Source of the DNA: a bacterium
GTDB lineage: Bacteria; Latescibacterota; Latescibacteria; Latescibacterales; Latescibacteraceae
DNA: 21,645 nucleotides
NCBI GenBank assembly: GCA_021372535.1
Contig: JAJFUH010000088.1
Location: 1 to 21,645 of the forward strand
Reading direction: 5' to 3'
Positions 7,346 through 14,087 of the stretch are shown here, piece by piece. The notes beneath the pieces were generated by a model. The model saw only the letters and a list, made by a program, of their open reading frames with translations. It ran no database searches and was not told where the DNA came from. Numbering within the stretch: position 1 is the stretch's first letter; every line of letters begins with the position of its first letter. The translations under genes were made by a program, and so were the position numbers.

Positions 7346-9634
7346 ATGCATTCTTTCAAACTCTTTCTGGCGGCGATCATCATCACTGCCGCTTCGACTG
7401 TCCATGCAGAAGACCTCTGGAAGGGGTATCCCAACGGCAATACGGTTTATAATATCGCTTTCCAGGGTAACTATGTCTGGAGCGCCGCCGAGGGAAGCCT
7501 TGTCAGGTGGGACAGGCGAGACGGAACCTACAAACAGTATACGGTTGAGGACGGCCTTCTCAGCAACCGCATAAAAACAGTTTTTATCGACCGTGACAAC
7601 AATCTCTGGATCGGCTCTCTCAGCGGCGTCCAGAAGTATGACGGTTCCATCTATACCAATTATACTCTGGAAGACAGCGGGCAGGAAAGCCACTACGTCA
7701 TAGCGATCGACCAGGCACCGGACGGAGCCATGTGGTTCGGTATTCAAGGCGGTCTGGCGCGTTTCGACGGAACGGCATGGACCTATTACACGAAAGACAC
7801 AAGTCCGATAGATGTCGACTATGTCGAAATTTTTGCCATCGACAAAGACGGCATCTTCTGGTTTACGCATGTCACGGACAATCGCTACAACGGCCTTGCG
7901 AGATTTGACGGCGAAACAGTCACCCTGTTTACCCCGGCGAACAGCGGAATTGTCTCGAAATATGTTTTCGATATCGCAGTCGATGACGATAATGTCAAAT
8001 GGATCGGAACAGATCAGGGACTGCAAAGCTTCGACGGTACGGCATGGAAGGAGCATATTCGCCCTGATTACGAGTATAGAGACAGCATTATGAGCATCGA
8101 TATCGATGGCAGCGGCACTATCTGGGCTGCCACGATGCCGGGTCTCGTCAGTGGCGAATTGATACATCCTGATGAAACACATAATATTCTTCGATATGAC
8201 GGATCCTCGTGGACAGTACTTCCGGTGAATGAGCTGCTGCCAATGCCTGTCGAAGGATACAAAAACATTCGTGTCGACGACAATGGAATCCCCTGGTTTG
8301 TTACCCGGAACAACGGACAGGATGCCTGCACACTGTACAGCTTTAACGAATCGAAACTTTCCAGCTATGTGGTCGACGGTCCCCTGAGCTACATGTTCAA
8401 CGATATCTTTGTCGACCGCAATAATGTCAAGTGGTTCGCGACCAGCTACGGACTGAGTAGTTTCGACGGGACATCCTGGAAAAATTACCTCTATGAACTG
8501 GCAAAAGAAGAGTATCGGTATGAAACGTATAATGGAGAAAGATTTTATAATCCCAATTACATTTCTTTCACAAACTTCATTAATTCAATCGTCGAAGACC
8601 GTGACGGTGTCCTGTGGATGGCCACCCTGTTCGGCATCAGAAGCTTCGACGGGACATCATGGAAGGTATACTCTGAGGTAAATACCGATGTAATTCCAAA
8701 CACCTGCTCAAGTTTCTCATTTGCCGGGGTCGATGGCAACAACGTAAAATACTTCCTGTCAACATCCGGTGTTCTTGTCATGTATGACGGCGAGAAATGG
8801 GAAGCAAATACCTGGTTGAAAGACAACAAACAGAGTATATTATTCATGGTTTCCGGTGCCTCGTCAGCATGCGCCATCGATAACGACAATAATCTCTGGT
8901 TTATAACACCCATCAAGTCCACCATCTATCGTTTCGATGGTTCCGAGTGGACAGTCTATCCTTTAGAGACAACCGGTGTACAGGGAGTCGGAATGAGCTG
9001 TATAGTCGACTGTAACAATGTCAAATGGTTCGGAACCAACAAAGGTTTTTACAGCTTCGATGGCAACGAATGGAAAAATCATTCCACCGTTGTAATCGAT
9101 GGCAATGGCATAAGAGACATGACGGTGGATAGGGACAATATGCTGTGGCTGCTGAACGGTCAGAAGCTGTTGTCCTATGATGGGAAGAATACGGTCGAGT
9201 ATGCAACGGGATTATCGGGAATTACCATGCAATTTGCTATCGACCGGAACGGCCTTGTCTGGTTTGGCGGACTCGAAAGCGCTACCACCAGCGGAATCAT
9301 GAGCTACAATAAAAACGCGGCAGTTACGGCGGTCGATTCGCCGCAGGCCCTCCCCGAAGCCGTGGCAATCAGGGGTAACTTCCCCAACCCGTTCAATCCG
9401 TCCACAACCATCGAGTTCTCACTCCCCGAAGCCGGATTGACAACGCTCGCGATCTACAGCATAACCGGGCAGAAAGTCCGTGAGCTTGTGAGTGAACAGT
9501 TCACCCGTGGAGTTCACACAGTGGTCTGGGACGGCCGTGACGACCGCAGCGTCAGTGTTTCGTCAGGCGTTTATCTATGTCGCCTCAAGATGGGAGATCA
9601 GGTGACGGCGAAACGGATGCTGCTGATCAGGTAA
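7346..9634 (+). CDS. Secreted Reg_prop-type beta-propeller protein with FlgD-Ig/T9SS-like C-terminal domain
   Basis: 762 residues from ATG 7346; AAGGAG (7333-7338) lies 7 nt upstream, and the protein begins with a clear signal peptide (residues 1-21, cleavage likely after TVHA, before EDLWKG). In-frame upstream codons back to 7295 lack this context. About a dozen repeats of the two-component-regulator propeller type follow, of the form DxxNxxWFGTxxGLxxFDGxxW, for example DDDNVKWIGTDQGLQSFDGT and DRNNVKWFATSYGLSSFDGT. They should form one or two seven-bladed propellers. Unlike usual Reg_prop sensors there is no membrane helix and no histidine kinase. The last ~90 residues (about 673-762) are the PNPFNPSTTI / GQKVREL / WDGRDD domain, closely similar to that of the preceding M56 protease. 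It is probably surface-anchored or secreted and may bind the same ligand or partner as the protease. It lies in the same direction as the BlaI locus. Confidence 0.85.
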   Translation: MHSFKLFLAAIIITAASTVHAEDLWKGYPNGNTVYNIAFQGNYVWSAAEGSLVRWDRRDGTYKQYTVEDGLLSNRIKTVFIDRDNNLWIGSLSGVQKYDGSIYTNYTLEDSGQESHYVIAIDQAPDGAMWFGIQGGLARFDGTAWTYYTKDTSPIDVDYVEIFAIDKDGIFWFTHVTDNRYNGLARFDGETVTLFTPANSGIVSKYVFDIAVDDDNVKWIGTDQGLQSFDGTAWKEHIRPDYEYRDSIMSIDIDGSGTIWAATMPGLVSGELIHPDETHNILRYDGSSWTVLPVNELLPMPVEGYKNIRVDDNGIPWFVTRNNGQDACTLYSFNESKLSSYVVDGPLSYMFNDIFVDRNNVKWFATSYGLSSFDGTSWKNYLYELAKEEYRYETYNGERFYNPNYISFTNFINSIVEDRDGVLWMATLFGIRSFDGTSWKVYSEVNTDVIPNTCSSFSFAGVDGNNVKYFLSTSGVLVMYDGEKWEANTWLKDNKQSILFMVSGASSACAIDNDNNLWFITPIKSTIYRFDGSEWTVYPLETTGVQGVGMSCIVDCNNVKWFGTNKGFYSFDGNEWKNHSTVVIDGNGIRDMTVDRDNMLWLLNGQKLLSYDGKNTVEYATGLSGITMQFAIDRNGLVWFGGLESATTSGIMSYNKNAAVTAVDSPQALPEAVAIRGNFPNPFNPSTTIEFSLPEAGLTTLAIYSITGQKVRELVSEQFTRGVHTVVWDGRDDRSVSVSSGVYLCRLKMGDQVTAKRMLLIR

Positions 9635-9663
9635 AACGGCCGTTCCCCGATAGCCTGTTATCA

Positions 9664-9689
9664 ACGGCGCCTTTCATGACGGGCGCCGT
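9664..9689 (+). terminator. GC-rich hairpin after the propeller gene
   Basis: ACGGCGCC (9664-9671) pairs perfectly with GGCGCCGT (9682-9689) around a 10-nt loop, 30 bp after the stop codon. No T-run follows directly; the nearest is GGTTTTTC after a short GGCT/AGCC stem (9691-9705). A transcript end here is plausible but not a classic intrinsic terminator. Confidence 0.4.
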
Positions 9690-10200
9690 GGGCTGACGAT
9701 AAGCCGGTTTTTCATAGTTTCTCTCTGTCGGACATCGGGCACTTTCTACGGATATTTAAAGAAGGTGCCCGGTGAAAGAGTACACCCCCGCATATAACGC
9801 CTGTATTCATGGAATCATCGATATTTTTTTCTCACATTCATCCGCGGCACATTCCCCGGTACTCTGTGTAGTATATCGTTAATCAATTGCACCAAACTTA
9901 TGATATATCAGAATATTGCATCGTTTTCTTCACGCTCAAGAATTTACTCAAATTGAATACAATTCATGTCCACACCCTCACTACTTCTTTTTTAGTCAGA
10001 TACTCATTTTCGGAAGAACCAAAACAGAGTATTTAAAAATAAGTTAAATTCTAGTGATGATATAAAGCAGTTTTAAGCCTCTGCGATATACGACCTGGGT
10101 ATTTTGATTGATGGGTATTGGTTTGAAGAGACACTTGGTTTGGTCTTTTAAGCCATTGAAGATTGATTAAACCTTTCATAACATCTTCTGCCGCAATGAG
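9690..10200. other. Intergenic stretch without a gene; one long hairpin
   Basis: No coding frame with a recognisable domain. At 9736-9771 there is a 12-bp imperfect stem, CGGGCACTTTCT against AGAAGGTGCCCG with one G-T pair and a 12-nt loop, and no T-run on either side. From about 9870 the DNA becomes AT-rich up to the tRNA remnant at 10203. Confidence 0.5.
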
Positions 10201-10202
10201 GT

Positions 10203-10260
10203 GCGCCAATAGCTCAGTCGGATAGAGCAACTGCCTTCTAAGCCCGCCAGGCCATTTATC
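10203..10260 (+). pseudogene. tRNA-Arg(TCT) 5' half, decayed after the anticodon
   Basis: Positions 10203-10242 match the 5' half of a tRNA-Arg: acceptor GCGCCAA, D-arm AGCTCAGTCGGATAGAGC, anticodon loop CTTCTAA with TCT. The 3' side of the anticodon stem (expected GCAGT) is replaced by CCCG. No proper T-arm or TTGGCGC acceptor follows, though AGGCC at 10249-10253 resembles a variable loop. It cannot fold as a full tRNA. The sequence from TGCCGCA upstream through the D-arm parallels that around the intact tRNA-Arg at 15124, including the upstream flank. Confidence 0.65.
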
Positions 10261-10360
10261 GCAAATCATTGATAATCAATAAATTGTCGTAATAACAATA
10301 AGATACGCTTGTAGAAAAAATCCGAATAGTATCTCTTTTTTCGTGATTTTTACACTTTAG

Positions 10361-10382
10361 CTGCCAGAGAACTGCCAGAGAA
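10361..10382 (+). repeat. Left copy of 22-bp direct repeat
   Basis: Two tandem units, CTGCCAGAGAA and CTGCCAGAGAA. The copy at 15051-15072 differs at one base (CTGCCAGAAAA then CTGCCAGAGAA). Tandem short units next to an integrase and a tRNA suggest integrase/Xis arm-binding or attachment-site sequence. Confidence 0.7.
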
Positions 10383-10420
10383 TTTCCAAATATTCTTACT
10401 GTTATCGCTGGATTATTAAC

Positions 10421-10471
10421 TCAAAATCCTCCGACCGTAAGGTCATGGGTGTTCGATTCCTTCCCTCAGAA
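10421..10471 (+). pseudogene. tRNA-like 3' half (class II, Leu-like), decayed
   Basis: The segment has CAAAATCC like the anticodon loop and 3' stem of tRNA-Leu, a long variable arm GACC-GTAA-GGTC, and a T-loop-like GTTCGATTCC. The T-stem pairs poorly (several G-T and T-C), no 5' half is found in front, and no CCA is encoded. It is followed by an intrinsic terminator, as for a genuine tRNA 3' end. The amino-acid identity is tentative. Confidence 0.4.
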
Positions 10472-10484
10472 TCATAATAATAAC

Positions 10485-10520
10485 AACCACTTAGGCAAAA
10501 TCAGCTTAAGTGGTTTTTTT
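10485..10520 (+). terminator. Strong intrinsic terminator
   Basis: AACCACTTA (10485-10493) pairs with TAAGTGGTT (10507-10515). The stem extends inward through a G-T and two G-C pairs to a 7-nt loop, and a run of T reaches 10520. It isolates the cargo promoter from upstream transcription. Confidence 0.85.
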
Positions 10521-10578
10521 TATTACTCTCTATATGATAAGAGGCAATGTTTCATCAAGTAAGGATAATAATTTATAC

Positions 10579-10614
10579 TTGACAAAGCGGGCACTATAAA
10601 GTATAATTGTATAC
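10579..10614 (+). promoter_or_regulatory. Consensus sigma70 promoter with overlapping dyad
   Basis: TTGACA at 10579-10584, a 17-bp spacer and TATAAT at 10602-10607, a perfect consensus. A dyad GTATA-ATTG-TATAC (10601-10614) overlaps the -10 box and could be an operator. It lies about 50 bp before the methyltransferase ATG. Confidence 0.85.
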
Positions 10615-10655
10615 ACGAATATTGCGCCGTATTTTTATATCAACGCGAGGATGAC

Positions 10656-12134
10656 ATGTACGAACGTACAAAAAAAGAAAAACACATCATCTCAGAAGAG
10701 ATGCTTAAAACTTTTTGGCGTTTACAAATATATAAAATCCTCCAGAGAAAAGTTTTGATCGACAAAATTGAGGTTCATGAACAATCACTTGATGTCAAAA
10801 CGATATCGTGGGAAGAATACTGGAAGGATACACCTGCGGTATTTCAGAAAAAAGTCAGTGAGTTACATAAAACGTGGACGATATATATCGATAACGGGTT
10901 TAATCCACACTTTGCTTATAGATATAGTGACGCGTATTTACTTTTGATATCTGAGGTTGTCAAACAGCATTTGCCATTAACCGATTCACAAAGAAAATTT
11001 CTCGTTAAGGTTCTTGGATTTGAAAACGTTATTCTCAGTTTCACCAATGTAGTGAATGCTTTTGCAGCAATAACGACAAGTATCAGAAATCCTGTTTTTC
11101 TGTCGTTTATTAAACGGGGACTCCGAAAAAATAGTAGGAATGATCCCTGTTTGCTCCCATTGATCGTAGCGGCCAATAATAATGTTCCAATGCTATTCTA
11201 TCATTACCGGAAACAGAGGCTTCTTAAAAACACCGATGAAAACATTTTATTTTTTCTTGCTGCTGATCTCAACATCAGAGAAAAGAGTTTTCATGGACTG
11301 GACATAGTGGCAAGAAATTTAGTTCCCCCATGGGATTCACGGATCGCCCAACGCTCTCATCTAATCACTGATAAAGTTCTCTTGCCAATCATTTCGCCTA
11401 TCCAAAAGAAAAAAAATAAGAAGGTATTACGCATTCTTGATATTGGCTCCGGCGATGGCCAATATACCAGTACAATAGTTGGTAGAATCCTGAAATCCGG
11501 TTTATTAACGAGTAGTAAAATCGAGCTCACGATGCTTGATGTCCTCATGGTCGATCCCAATATTCACTTCTCGCATAAGACTCTTTTACCTGGTCTTGCC
11601 AGAGTCGAATATATTCGAAATGACTATTCAGAATGGCTAACCAATTATACTGTGAGGCAATGTAATCAGTATGATATTGTTTTCCTTTTTCGCATTCTTC
11701 ATAACTTTAGCCATTTTAAAATTATCTCTGAGTCCATAGCAACTGACATTGACGGTTCTTACAGGAGCCGATATAAAATATATCAGTATCTATCGGATTA
11801 TTATCATGGTTTATCATTGCTTTTTCCAGAAATAACGGAAGATAGAACCGATAAAGGTAACAAGCTGTATTATCCTGCTCGGGTTTTCAATGATTCCAGC
11901 CTGATAATACAGCAAAAATATAGTCTATTAGAATGTTTAAACTCAATATCAAATGGCATTTTGATCGAAGATGGGGATTTGACTAGCGATTTTCTTATCA
12001 AGCATTTGTCAGAAAATTCATGCAACATGTTACAAGCATATGATCTGTCACATAATTTACGTTTATCAATCAACCATGTTTATTGGATTTCCCAAATGAC
12101 TGGCGCACCGTGGAAAAGGATATGGCCCGCATAA
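10656..12134 (+). CDS. Class I SAM-dependent methyltransferase-fold protein
   Basis: 492 residues; GAGG lies 6-7 nt before the ATG. The N-terminal half (1-250) is helical, rich in Lys/Arg and aromatic residues, and not recognised. The Rossmann methyltransferase core begins at about 257 with motif I ILDIGSGDGQY (260-270), then an acidic motif II end (LTMLDV, D295), RNDYSEW (321-327) and a motif IV-like strand YDIVFLFRILHNFSHF (339-354). The substrate is unknown; no N-P-P-Y/W motif of adenine methylases is seen and no DNA-binding domain is clear. The gene is AT-rich compared with flanking genes, consistent with transfer. It is first in a three-gene run: its end overlaps the start of the radical SAM gene by 13 bp. 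It could modify a small molecule, RNA or protein together with that enzyme. Confidence 0.75.
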   Translation: MYERTKKEKHIISEEMLKTFWRLQIYKILQRKVLIDKIEVHEQSLDVKTISWEEYWKDTPAVFQKKVSELHKTWTIYIDNGFNPHFAYRYSDAYLLLISEVVKQHLPLTDSQRKFLVKVLGFENVILSFTNVVNAFAAITTSIRNPVFLSFIKRGLRKNSRNDPCLLPLIVAANNNVPMLFYHYRKQRLLKNTDENILFFLAADLNIREKSFHGLDIVARNLVPPWDSRIAQRSHLITDKVLLPIISPIQKKKNKKVLRILDIGSGDGQYTSTIVGRILKSGLLTSSKIELTMLDVLMVDPNIHFSHKTLLPGLARVEYIRNDYSEWLTNYTVRQCNQYDIVFLFRILHNFSHFKIISESIATDIDGSYRSRYKIYQYLSDYYHGLSLLFPEITEDRTDKGNKLYYPARVFNDSSLIIQQKYSLLECLNSISNGILIEDGDLTSDFLIKHLSENSCNMLQAYDLSHNLRLSINHVYWISQMTGAPWKRIWPA

Positions 12135-13057
12135 TTGAAGTATGCCGTAAGGCAGAAGTGCTCAAACATCCATCGTTACCCTGCCTCTCTCATTTCCACA
12201 CGATTAACCTGCTTGCAGGGTGTCCCTATGAATGCCGGTACTGCTATGCACGGAGTTATCGTTCAAATCCCGGAAATGGGAAAGTATTGTTCTATTGTAA
12301 TACATTTGACCTGCTACGGTACGAGCTTCTTCGGAAACGGAAAAGACCCGTGCTTGTCTATTTCAGCACCGCTTGTGAACCCTTCATTCCATATGAAATG
12401 GTTAGTGATGTACTGTTTTCAGTCATGAAATTATTACTCGATCATAATGTCTCTCTTCTCATCTCCACGAAGTCACCTGTATCTGATCGATTTGTGAATC
12501 TTTTCGCCCATTATCCCGGCAAAATACACATTCAGGTTGGAATGACGATGACGGATGACAGAATACGGCGTCTTCTCGAACCGAATGCATCCTCTGTTGA
12601 GGTACGCCTTACTACGCTGCGCAAATTGCGTGAACAGGGCATTCATTCCGAAGTACGTATGGATCCGCTTATACCGGGACTGACGGACACTGAAGAGTCA
12701 TTCACATCATTGTGCAAACAAATCTCGGAATGCGATATCACCCATGCAGCTGCATCGTATCTTTTCATCCGCCGCGCCAATTATCAATCCATGATGATAA
12801 GATTCAACGGCTGGTCGTTCGAAGACATCTTCAAAGAATTATATACCGAAATAATTGTTAAATATTGCGGCAACGGAACCGTTACTGTTCCCGATGCAGA
12901 GTACCGACGAATAAAATACGGTGAATTGAGGTCGATTGCCCATGACTATGGGATAACATTACATCTTTGCGCGTGCAAGAACAACGATATAACGCATGAA
13001 AACTGCCATAGCACGTCAATAGATTCACTCAGGATACAAACGGAACTTTTCGATTAA
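12122..13057 (+). CDS. Radical SAM protein, spore photoproduct lyase-like (SPL) family
   Basis: 311 residues from ATG 12122 (GGAA 6 nt upstream, 13-bp overlap with the methyltransferase). The [4Fe-4S]/SAM site is CPYECRYCYAR (34-44, CxxxCxxC), as in SPL-type and related DUF1848-like enzymes. Other family landmarks: FSTACEPFIPYE (81-92), STKSP (115-119), LEPNASS (152-158) followed by VRL, and DPLIPGLTD (181-189). Near the C terminus C283, C285 and C295 form a CxC-x9-C set that may hold an accessory cluster or metal. The known family uses a 5'-deoxyadenosyl radical; the prototype repairs thymine photoproducts in DNA, but many members have unknown substrates. A TTG at 12083 would add 13 residues and is less likely. 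The tight coupling with a methyltransferase and a ParB-type protein suggests a nucleic-acid or modification task. Confidence 0.85.
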   Translation: MARIIEVCRKAEVLKHPSLPCLSHFHTINLLAGCPYECRYCYARSYRSNPGNGKVLFYCNTFDLLRYELLRKRKRPVLVYFSTACEPFIPYEMVSDVLFSVMKLLLDHNVSLLISTKSPVSDRFVNLFAHYPGKIHIQVGMTMTDDRIRRLLEPNASSVEVRLTTLRKLREQGIHSEVRMDPLIPGLTDTEESFTSLCKQISECDITHAAASYLFIRRANYQSMMIRFNGWSFEDIFKELYTEIIVKYCGNGTVTVPDAEYRRIKYGELRSIAHDYGITLHLCACKNNDITHENCHSTSIDSLRIQTELFD

Positions 13058-13075
13058 TTTCATGGAGGTGAAATC

Positions 13076-13684
13076 ATGTACGAAGAACTTCCTCTTGATG
13101 TTCTTATTCCAAATCCTCAGAACACGAACAGAATGTCGCGGATGTTCGCCAAAAAACTGCACCATAATATCGAACAGCTTGGTTTATATGAAACGATTAC
13201 TGTCAGGCCGCATCCATCATTGAATGACAGGTTTGAGGTGTTGAATGGTCATGAACGGATAAACGCTTTGCGGAATATAGGATTGGACAGTGTCAGATGT
13301 GATATCTGGAACGTCGACGATTCACGTGCTCAGTTGTTTCTCGCAATTCTCAACAAGCTGAGAGGTTCGGATGTTCCGGAACTGAGGATGGACCTTCTCT
13401 ACAAGTTACTGGAAAAACAACCAAAGGAAGACCTGGCGGCTCACATTCCCGAGACAGCAAGTTATCTTGGTAAACTTGAAAAATTGCGTGAGGAAGTTGA
13501 AAAAGAAGAAGAGGAGAAGCCTCGGGAAGAAATTGCTGTTGTTATACTGAACTTTTATCTTAGCTCAGAAGATCATTTCATTGTTTTAAAGGCGTTAGAT
13601 GATATTACCAAACGGTTTAACCTTGCGGATTCAAGCGAGGCTCTTGTCATGATGGCAACAATATATCTGAAAAGCACGGAATAG
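13076..13684 (+). CDS. ParB/sulfiredoxin-fold N-terminal domain protein
   Basis: 202 residues; a strong GGAGGTGA ends 6-7 nt before the ATG, 18 bp after the radical SAM stop. Residues 5-95 match the ParB/Srx domain: LPLDVLIPNPQNTNR (box I-like), HNIEQLGLYETITVRP, then LNGHERINALRNIG (56-69), where GHER takes the place of the GERR nucleotide-binding motif of ParB. The remainder lacks the ParB helix-turn-helix and dimer domains. It has an acidic, probably coiled stretch (EKLREEVEKEEEEKPREE, about 134-151) and a small C-terminal alpha/beta tail. It is therefore unlikely to be a plasmid partition ParB; related free-standing proteins act as nucleases, CTP/ATP enzymes or kinases (family knowledge). 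It would be co-transcribed with the two genes before it. Confidence 0.78.
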   Translation: MYEELPLDVLIPNPQNTNRMSRMFAKKLHHNIEQLGLYETITVRPHPSLNDRFEVLNGHERINALRNIGLDSVRCDIWNVDDSRAQLFLAILNKLRGSDVPELRMDLLYKLLEKQPKEDLAAHIPETASYLGKLEKLREEVEKEEEEKPREEIAVVILNFYLSSEDHFIVLKALDDITKRFNLADSSEALVMMATIYLKSTE

Positions 13685-13950
13685 ACTACTATCTCATGAA
13701 GATAATAGTAGTACTTCAGTCCTTTACGATATAAAAGACCGTGACGGTCACTTGTTCTGCCCAACGTCTGTCTCTTAACAGGTTGTGTGGCAGCATTTTT
13801 GAGACCTGACATGAGGACTTCCCGGTCGAAGAAAATGCTTCCTGCCAATTTGAAAAAACCGGGTATAACACCTTTCTTTTCGTACACCCATTTGGGAGTC
13901 TTGCCTAACAACTGGGCTACTTCGCTGACCGTGAGGTAGGGGCTTTCCAT
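13573..13950 (-). CDS. AlpA/Xis-type excisionase-like HTH protein
   Basis: 125 residues, minus strand, with GGAGG 5 nt before the ATG. Residues 1-52 are a MerR-like winged helix of the HTH_17/excisionase type: YLTVSEVAQLLGKTPKWVYE, then GVIPGFFKLAGSIFFDRE. This is the usual partner of tyrosine integrases, bending DNA to favour excision. Family members are often only 60-80 residues. Here the frame continues for another ~60 residues without a known domain and overlaps the 3' end of the ParB-type gene tail to tail by 112 bp, so the original stop may have been lost. It is divergent from the integrase with a 137-bp gap, which probably holds both promoters. Its start codon lies in a hairpin (see 13948-13966). 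Confidence 0.7.
   Translation of the reverse strand: MESPYLTVSEVAQLLGKTPKWVYEKKGVIPGFFKLAGSIFFDREVLMSGLKNAATQPVKRQTLGRTSDRHGLLYRKGLKYYYYLHEIVVYSVLFRYIVAIMTRASLESARLNRLVISSNAFKTMK
13685..13712. terminator. Hairpin right after the ParB-type gene
   Basis: ACTACTATCT (13685-13694) pairs with AGATAATAGTAGT (13700-13712) around a 5-nt loop, with a small bulge. It begins directly at the stop codon. No T-run follows on the plus strand, so it may be a weak or RNA-stabilising element for the cargo transcript. Confidence 0.35.
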
Positions 13951-13966
13951 AACGTCCTCCGTTATG
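13948..13966 (-). promoter_or_regulatory. Perfect dyad enclosing the excisionase RBS and start codon
   Basis: On the excisionase mRNA, CATAACG-GAGGA-CGTTATG is a perfect 7-bp stem with the Shine-Dalgarno core in the 5-nt loop and the AUG in the 3' arm. This could limit translation, or as DNA serve as an operator for Xis or Int. Confidence 0.55.
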
Positions 13967-14087
13967 TGTCCCTAATCCTCACTGTTAATCATCACCTCAA
14001 GCTTTTTTGAGTAAATACAAAACCGCCTCCACTTTATACCTACTATATCACGAGTCAGCAATATAACTCCGGAAAGGAGAAATGCAA

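Noticed and set aside
7301-8182. 293-codon minus-strand frame inside the propeller gene
   Set aside because: Antisense shadow of the repeats; low-complexity reading and no domain, while the plus strand has a signal peptide and regular repeats.
7400-9300. DNA-level tandem repeat in the propeller gene
   Set aside because: The recurring TTCGACGG-type words come from the protein repeat (FDG..W) and are not a separate DNA element.
10361-10382. Tandem CTGCCAGA units as a CRISPR-like array
   Set aside because: Only two short units, no spacers, no cas genes; better explained as integrase-related repeats.
12083-12121. TTG start adding 13 residues to the radical SAM protein
   Set aside because: No SD, and these codons lie entirely inside the methyltransferase gene; ATG 12122 is favoured.
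13076-13684. Plasmid-type ParB partition gene
   Set aside because: No ParA neighbour, no HTH or dimer domain, no parS-like repeat cluster seen; only the N-terminal fold is shared.
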